The position numbers and the translations under genes are program-made. Positions 44,051-46,981 of a DNA stretch of 46,981 nucleotides are shown in pieces. Where the stretch lies: assembly GCA_021818865.1 (NCBI GenBank), contig JAKASX010000017.1, positions 1-46,981 on the forward strand. The letters are read 5' to 3'. This stretch comes from Acidobacteriota bacterium. GTDB taxonomy: Bacteria > Acidobacteriota > Terriglobia > Acidiferrales > UBA7541. Every line of letters begins with the position of its first letter. Positions within the stretch are counted from its first letter, which is position 1. The notes under the pieces are model-generated. The model saw only the letters and a program-made list of their open reading frames with translations. It did not search any database and was not told the DNA's origin.

Positions 44051-45225
44051 GATTGCGCCCTCGTCTGCGCCGGTTTCGGCGCGCTGGCTGCCGGCTGTGA
44101 AAACGCGCGCGGATGCAGCGCGCGCGCCAGTTTCTCGATCGCGCCGATGAGCGGAGGGCTCGGCCGGTTGATGGCGTCGCTGACCACCAGGATGTGGCCG
44201 TCCTTTACGGCTTTAAGGTCTCGCCAGCCCGCGCGGCGCTCGAGCGAGCGTGCGATTTCCGCGGGCGTGCCCGCGCTCGAAGCGGGAAAAATCAGGTATT
44301 GCGGCTGCTTGGCCAGAACCTCCTCCAGGCTGATGTGCGGCCAATCCTCGCTTACGCTCACCACCGATTTCGCTCCCGCCCACCGCAGCGCATCGGCCAG
44401 AAAGGTGTTGCGCCCCGTGGTAATCAGCGGATCCTCCCAAACGACGAAAAACACGCTTTTGGGCGGATGCGCCTCAAGGCGCGCGCGCAGCGCCTCGAGC
44501 CGCGCCTCGAGCCGCGCCGCCAGCGCTTCGCCCGCCGCTTTTTCGCCGATCACCGACCCGATTTTCCGCACCGAGCGAATCATGCCCTGAACCGTGTGGG
44601 CGTCGGTGGCGTAAACGGGAATGTCGAGCCGTTCGAGCGAATAGACCGTTTCCCAGCGGTTGATCGAACCGTCCACGAGCACCAGATTCGGCTGCAGCGC
44701 CGCAATTCGTTCCAGGCTCGGCTCGACCGGCTCACCCACGCTTTCGACGTGCGGCTTGCCCGGCGGGATTTCGCTGAAATCGGTGATGCCGGCGATTTTT
44801 TTCGCCGCGCCCAGCGCGTAGAGGATGTCGGTGTCGTTTGGCGCGAGCGAAACGATGCGCGTTACCCTGGCCGGAACGGTCACCCTGCGGCCGGCTTCAT
44901 CCGTCACCGTGCGCGTCGCCGGTTTCGTTTGCCGTGCAGCTTGGAAAGCCGCAAGCGCCGTGCGAACTCCGTGGCTCGCCGCGTGCTGGGGGCTTGCCTG
45001 CGCGCTCCTCTCCCCTGTAAAAGCTGTCATCCTGAGGCCGAACGCAAAAGCCAAACGCACTTTGCCAATGTTCAGCGGCCGAAGGATCTGCCTTTCTTGG
45101 TGGCTCGCGACGAATTTTGCGGATTGGAGCACAGCTGCCAGACCGAGCGCCGACACCAGGAGCGGAAGAGCCGCGAGCAGCGGCGCACGGCGCTCGAACG
45201 CGCGTCTTGTTTTTTCCGGCAACAA
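44047..45225 (-). CDS. btuF: Periplasmic cobalamin-binding protein (BtuF-like)
   Basis: 392 residues if TTG 45225 is used (another TTG follows at 45222). The start is uncertain because it sits in the U-tract of an intrinsic terminator and no ribosome site precedes it. Signal-like helix: LLAALPLLVSALGLAAVL (16-33). Residues about 34-102 do not belong to the fold and include repeat-derived sequence (42-67). The BtuF fold starts near TRTVTDEAGRRVTVPARVTR and has RIVSLAPNDTDILYALGA, GEPVEPSLERIAALQPNLVL and SVFFVVWEDPLITTGRNTFL. It carries cobalamin to BtuCD; its product feeds the same pathway as the receptor downstream. Confidence 0.87.
   Translation of the reverse strand: MLPEKTRRAFERRAPLLAALPLLVSALGLAAVLQSAKFVASHQERQILRPLNIGKVRLAFAFGLRMTAFTGERSAQASPQHAASHGVRTALAAFQAARQTKPATRTVTDEAGRRVTVPARVTRIVSLAPNDTDILYALGAAKKIAGITDFSEIPPGKPHVESVGEPVEPSLERIAALQPNLVLVDGSINRWETVYSLERLDIPVYATDAHTVQGMIRSVRKIGSVIGEKAAGEALAARLEARLEALRARLEAHPPKSVFFVVWEDPLITTGRNTFLADALRWAGAKSVVSVSEDWPHISLEEVLAKQPQYLIFPASSAGTPAEIARSLERRAGWRDLKAVKDGHILVVSDAINRPSPPLIGAIEKLARALHPRAFSQPAASAPKPAQTRAQS
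45025..45100. repeat. Interspersed repeat unit inside btuF
   Basis: TGTCATCCTGAGGC (45025-45038) opens and GCGGCCGAAGGATCTGC (45075-45091) closes the unit, the same ends as the repeat at 19514-19553. On the minus strand it is read in frame as residues about 42-67 of BtuF (QERQILRP...FGLRM), between signal helix and binding domain. Confidence 0.65.
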
Positions 45226-45252
45226 AAAAGCCCCGGCGGACGGAGCGGGGCT
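45224..45252 (-). terminator. Intrinsic terminator of the btuF riboswitch
   Basis: On the minus strand AGCCCCG (45252-45246) and CGGGGCT (45235-45229) form a seven-base-pair GC-rich stem around a ten-base loop, followed at once by TTTTTT (45229-45224). It is placed between the cobalamin aptamer and btuF, as expected of a transcription-attenuating expression platform. GGAGTGTGGCTCC just upstream may be an alternative, antiterminating partner. Confidence 0.8.
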
Positions 45253-45374
45253 CTGGGAGCCACACTCCTGGCCGCGAGAGTGTCAGCTTTCTCCGATTCG
45301 GGCAGGTTTCCTGACTGACGGCCTTCCGCGCGTGGCGGAACGTGGAAGCTATTGCGCTACCTCATCTCTTGTAG

Positions 45375-45440
45375 GGCACGGCTCGAGCCGTGCCGCAAAG
45401 CCGGCCAAATATCGGGGGCTTAAGCCCCTGAGGGCCGGCC
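45375..45440. repeat. Nested palindromes inside the btuF riboswitch
   Basis: A perfect 20-base palindrome GGCACGGCTCGAGCCGTGCC (45375-45394). Next to it, GCCGGCC (45400-45406) and GGCCGGC (45433-45439) enclose GGGGCTTAAGCCCC (45415-45428), itself a perfect palindrome. Such palindromes resemble short dispersed repeats seen in other GC-rich bacterial genomes. Confidence 0.75.
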
Positions 45441-45512
45441 GAAGAGGTCACGCGACAACTCCAAGGGTGTTTCCGGCTCGCGTTTTTCTATCCGTCACGC
45501 AACGCCCCCCTT

Positions 45513-45578
45513 GGTCATTCCGAGCGCAGCGCCTGCCCGCCGGTCTCTCGGCGGGAGGAATCCGCTTTCATTCTGCGC
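45513..45578. repeat. Interspersed repeat unit inside the btuF riboswitch
   Basis: GGTCATTCCGAGCGCAGCG opens the unit and GGAGGAATCCGCTTTC closes it, with an internal hairpin CCCGCC/GGCGGG (about 45537-45556). The plan (TCATYC-GAG, variable hairpin, GAAGGATC or GAGGAATC) matches the units at 19514-19553 and 45025-45100. Confidence 0.6.
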
Positions 45579-45747
45579 TGCGTGGGCGCTGCTGACGCGT
45601 CGAGCGGCCCTTCCGGTCGCCGTTCTACGCGGCTTCCGTGGGCGTCCCTTCATCGGGACGGGAAACACCGGCCGATCACAGTGGCGGGACCGCGGCCGAT
45701 TCGCACGGCCTTCCCTTCACCCGATCCGGCTGCTTGTTTCAAATCGA

Positions 45748-45777
45748 AGTGTAGGCGCGCGGCCGAGCCGGTGTCAA
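45748..45777 (-). promoter_or_regulatory. sigma70-type promoter of the btuFCD leader
   Basis: On the minus strand TTGACA (45777-45772) is followed after 18 nt by TACACT (45753-45748). The start would be at about 45741, directly upstream of the 5' half of the cobalamin aptamer, so the leader RNA is about 515 nt long. Confidence 0.7.
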
Positions 45778-45990
45778 TCTGGACGCGGGAAAGCATATAC
45801 AGCCGCGGAAAAGGGACAACCCCCTTGCTCCTTCGCCTTGTATTCGCGCGCCCAAATTTGGTGCAGGACTGCTCGCAGCGGATGGGCGGCTGGCACGTTT
45901 TGTTGGTGCGCGGGTGTGTGCAACGCGAGCGGGGTGTAAGCGTGGGTGCAGACTTGCTTGGAACCCCAGCCCGGGTTAGCTCGTGAATCG
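45778..45990. other. Intergenic region, no gene seen
   Basis: This lies between the riboswitch promoter and the end of the nuclease-like gene. Open frames on the plus strand across 45511-45986 overlap the riboswitch and repeats and have no recognisable protein character. Confidence 0.4.
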
Positions 45991-46587
45991 TTAGAGGCCG
46001 AGCCGGGTAGGTAGCTCCGGCCTGCCGAGGTTCTCTACGAATGGCCGCACATCCGTGTTGTCGCGCAGGTGAAACTCACATTTGAGGTTGTACCTGTCAG
46101 GGTGAAAATCGTAAATGTGCCAGCATTCCCCATCGGTAACCGCTCCGCACACGGCTGGCTCGTTGTCTACCGGGACCACCAATTTTGGCCCTCCGAATCG
46201 CCCCGCGAAGTGTTCACGCACGTACCCGCGCAGCTCATCAAGAGCGTCTCCGCGAAGGTTCGTCTCTGGCCAGCCCACCATCTTGACTTCCACAATGGCC
46301 ACCCTCTTGTTTGTACCGTTGCGGTTCTTGCCAAACAACTCGTAGTCTGGGAACTTCCCGCGCTTTGCACGGTCCACTTGGTCATGGCAAAGCGTCTCCC
46401 AGCCAAGTCCTCTTAGTATCGGCTCGACGAATATCGCTTGCGTGTCCACTTCGAACGCACCTTGACGCTCACCCGTAAGGCACGCGGCCACGGCTGAATG
46501 ACTTGTGCGACAGTTTTTAACCAGCGTCGGGTCTTTCAGCCATCCCAAGCGAAAGACTTCGTTGCTAAATCCGTAATCAATGTCCAT
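45991..46587 (-). CDS. Hypothetical protein with PD-(D/E)XK nuclease-like motif
   Basis: 198 residues from ATG 46587. The central part reads FVEPILRGLGWETL, FPDYELFG and, after a short gap, KRVAIVEVKMVGWPE. An Asp on one strand and Glu-x-Lys on the next (PD...EVK) is the PD-(D/E)XK nuclease core, and the preceding context resembles the N-terminal nuclease region of type I restriction R subunits and related stand-alone proteins. The rest (AVTDGECWHIYDF, DVRPFVENL) also fits that group. No methylase or specificity subunit is adjacent in the window. Its codon use is less GC-skewed than neighbouring genes, which may mean later acquisition. Confidence 0.65.
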   Translation of the reverse strand: MDIDYGFSNEVFRLGWLKDPTLVKNCRTSHSAVAACLTGERQGAFEVDTQAIFVEPILRGLGWETLCHDQVDRAKRGKFPDYELFGKNRNGTNKRVAIVEVKMVGWPETNLRGDALDELRGYVREHFAGRFGGPKLVVPVDNEPAVCGAVTDGECWHIYDFHPDRYNLKCEFHLRDNTDVRPFVENLGRPELPTRLGL

Positions 46588-46981
46588 CGCACTTCGAGCC
46601 GGCCACGTGCCGCGGGCGCGCTGCCGCCAGCAGCAGCATTGATCGGCGTCGGGAAACGCTCCGACGACCCGCGTTCTTCGTGGTACTTCCTGTAGCGACC
46701 GCTCCAGCGGGTTGTTCGTTCGCAGGCAGCGCCAGTGCCGGTGCCCCGCGGAAGCCCGTAGGAGTAAAGCGTCTCCTCGCCCGAGGCAGCGTTGGGGTGA
46801 TGGGCGTCACAGACACGAGATGCGAGTCTGGGTTATGCTGGGAGTGGTTGCAAGGGTGGGACGTTCCGCGCAAAAGCGCCTTGCGGCCTGCAAAGAGGGG
46901 GACAATTACGGTCAAGCGCGCGTTCTGAATGGAGCGGTCAGCTCTTCCGCGCCGCGACAGCGAATAGGGACCGTCGGGATC
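46588..46981. other. Terminal non-coding stretch, no gene seen
   Basis: Two short overlapping open frames on opposite strands occur here, but both are Arg/Ala/Pro/Thr-rich, lack ribosome sites and resemble no protein I know. The segment may contain repeat remnants (CGACCGCTCCAGCGGG near 46698). Confidence 0.4.

Larger units (their letters stand above)
45224..45741 (-). ncRNA. Cobalamin riboswitch of btuFCD, split by about 300 nt of repeats
   Basis: The minus-strand 5' part (45723-45676) reads GGGTGAAGGGAAGGCCGTGC, GAATCGGCCGCGG and TCCCGCCACTGTGATCGG, the canonical first half of the aptamer. The 3' part (45361-45300) reads CTTCCAC, hairpin TTCCGC/GCGGAA, GGCCGTCAGTCAGGAAACC and TGCCC, the canonical second half with the B12 box. 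In usual members a few tens of bases separate these halves; here about 300 do (45362-45670), filled with palindromes and an interspersed repeat. A terminator follows (45252-45224). The insert lies where optional peripheral stems occur, so the aptamer could still fold. Confidence 0.82.

Noticed and set aside
45511-45986. Plus-strand open frames of 142 and 134 codons
   Set aside because: They run antisense through the cobalamin riboswitch and a repeat, overlap each other in different frames and have no ribosome site or recognisable protein.
46577-46928. Open frames of 112 (minus) and 82 (plus) codons at the right end
   Set aside because: Low-complexity composition, mutual overlap and no initiation signals.

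Overview
The window is GC-rich chromosomal DNA, most likely from an uncultured or lightly studied member of the Acidobacteriota. That placement is an inference. It rests on two paralogous Ser/Thr kinase-TPR proteins, TonB receptors with an N-terminal carboxypeptidase-regulatory-like domain, the futalosine menaquinone genes mqnA and mqnC, a dprA-topA-xerC block, and scattered short repeats of the TGTCATCCTGAG...GAAGGATC type. The sequence itself carries no rRNA or tRNA to confirm it.

Layout. 0-4.3 kb: the tail of a class II aldolase, then ruvA-ruvB, folK and serA. 4.3-7.9 kb: envelope proteins (a small secreted protein, an outer-membrane barrel and an OprB-like porin). 7.9-12.6 kb, minus strand: dprA-topA-xerC from one good sigma70 promoter. 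12.8-16.4 kb: a Tat-exported amine oxidase, then the overlapping pair mqnA-mqnC. 16.5-28.9 kb: two kinase-TPR paralogues enclosing a zinc-ribbon coiled-coil protein, a dihaem cytochrome c, a secreted TldD/TldE-like pair and a small conserved-looking protein. 29.1-34.5 kb: a large TonB-dependent receptor, a membrane-anchored metallophosphoesterase and a cation-diffusion facilitator with three C-terminal domains. 34.6-36.9 kb: panB, a DinB-fold gene and panC (pantothenate). 37.0-39.0 kb, minus strand: gatB followed by a Bcp-type peroxiredoxin. 39.7-45.8 kb, minus strand: a vitamin B12 uptake locus (btuF-btuC-btuD and a btuB-like receptor), each transcription unit headed by its own cobalamin riboswitch. 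46.0-46.6 kb: a probable PD-(D/E)XK nuclease-like protein. The last 0.4 kb shows no gene.

The two most notable observations are these. (1) The peroxiredoxin at 37002-37478 has an in-frame TGA exactly where the peroxidatic cysteine belongs. The frame is intact on both sides, and a hairpin meeting bacterial SECIS geometry lies just downstream. It is best read as a selenocysteine peroxiredoxin that ordinary gene calling would truncate. (2) The cobalamin riboswitch ahead of btuF is split: its conserved 5' and 3' halves are separated by about 300 nt of palindromic and interspersed repeats, yet promoter, aptamer halves and an intrinsic terminator are all recognisable. A copy of the same repeat class lies in frame inside btuF.

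Several promoters (ruvA, dprA, both kinases, tldD-like, zinc-ribbon gene, CDF, gatB) put the -10 hexamer only about 8-18 nt before the start codon, which suggests frequent leaderless or near-leaderless transcripts. All functional calls come from reading translated sequence and recalled family motifs. No database search was run.
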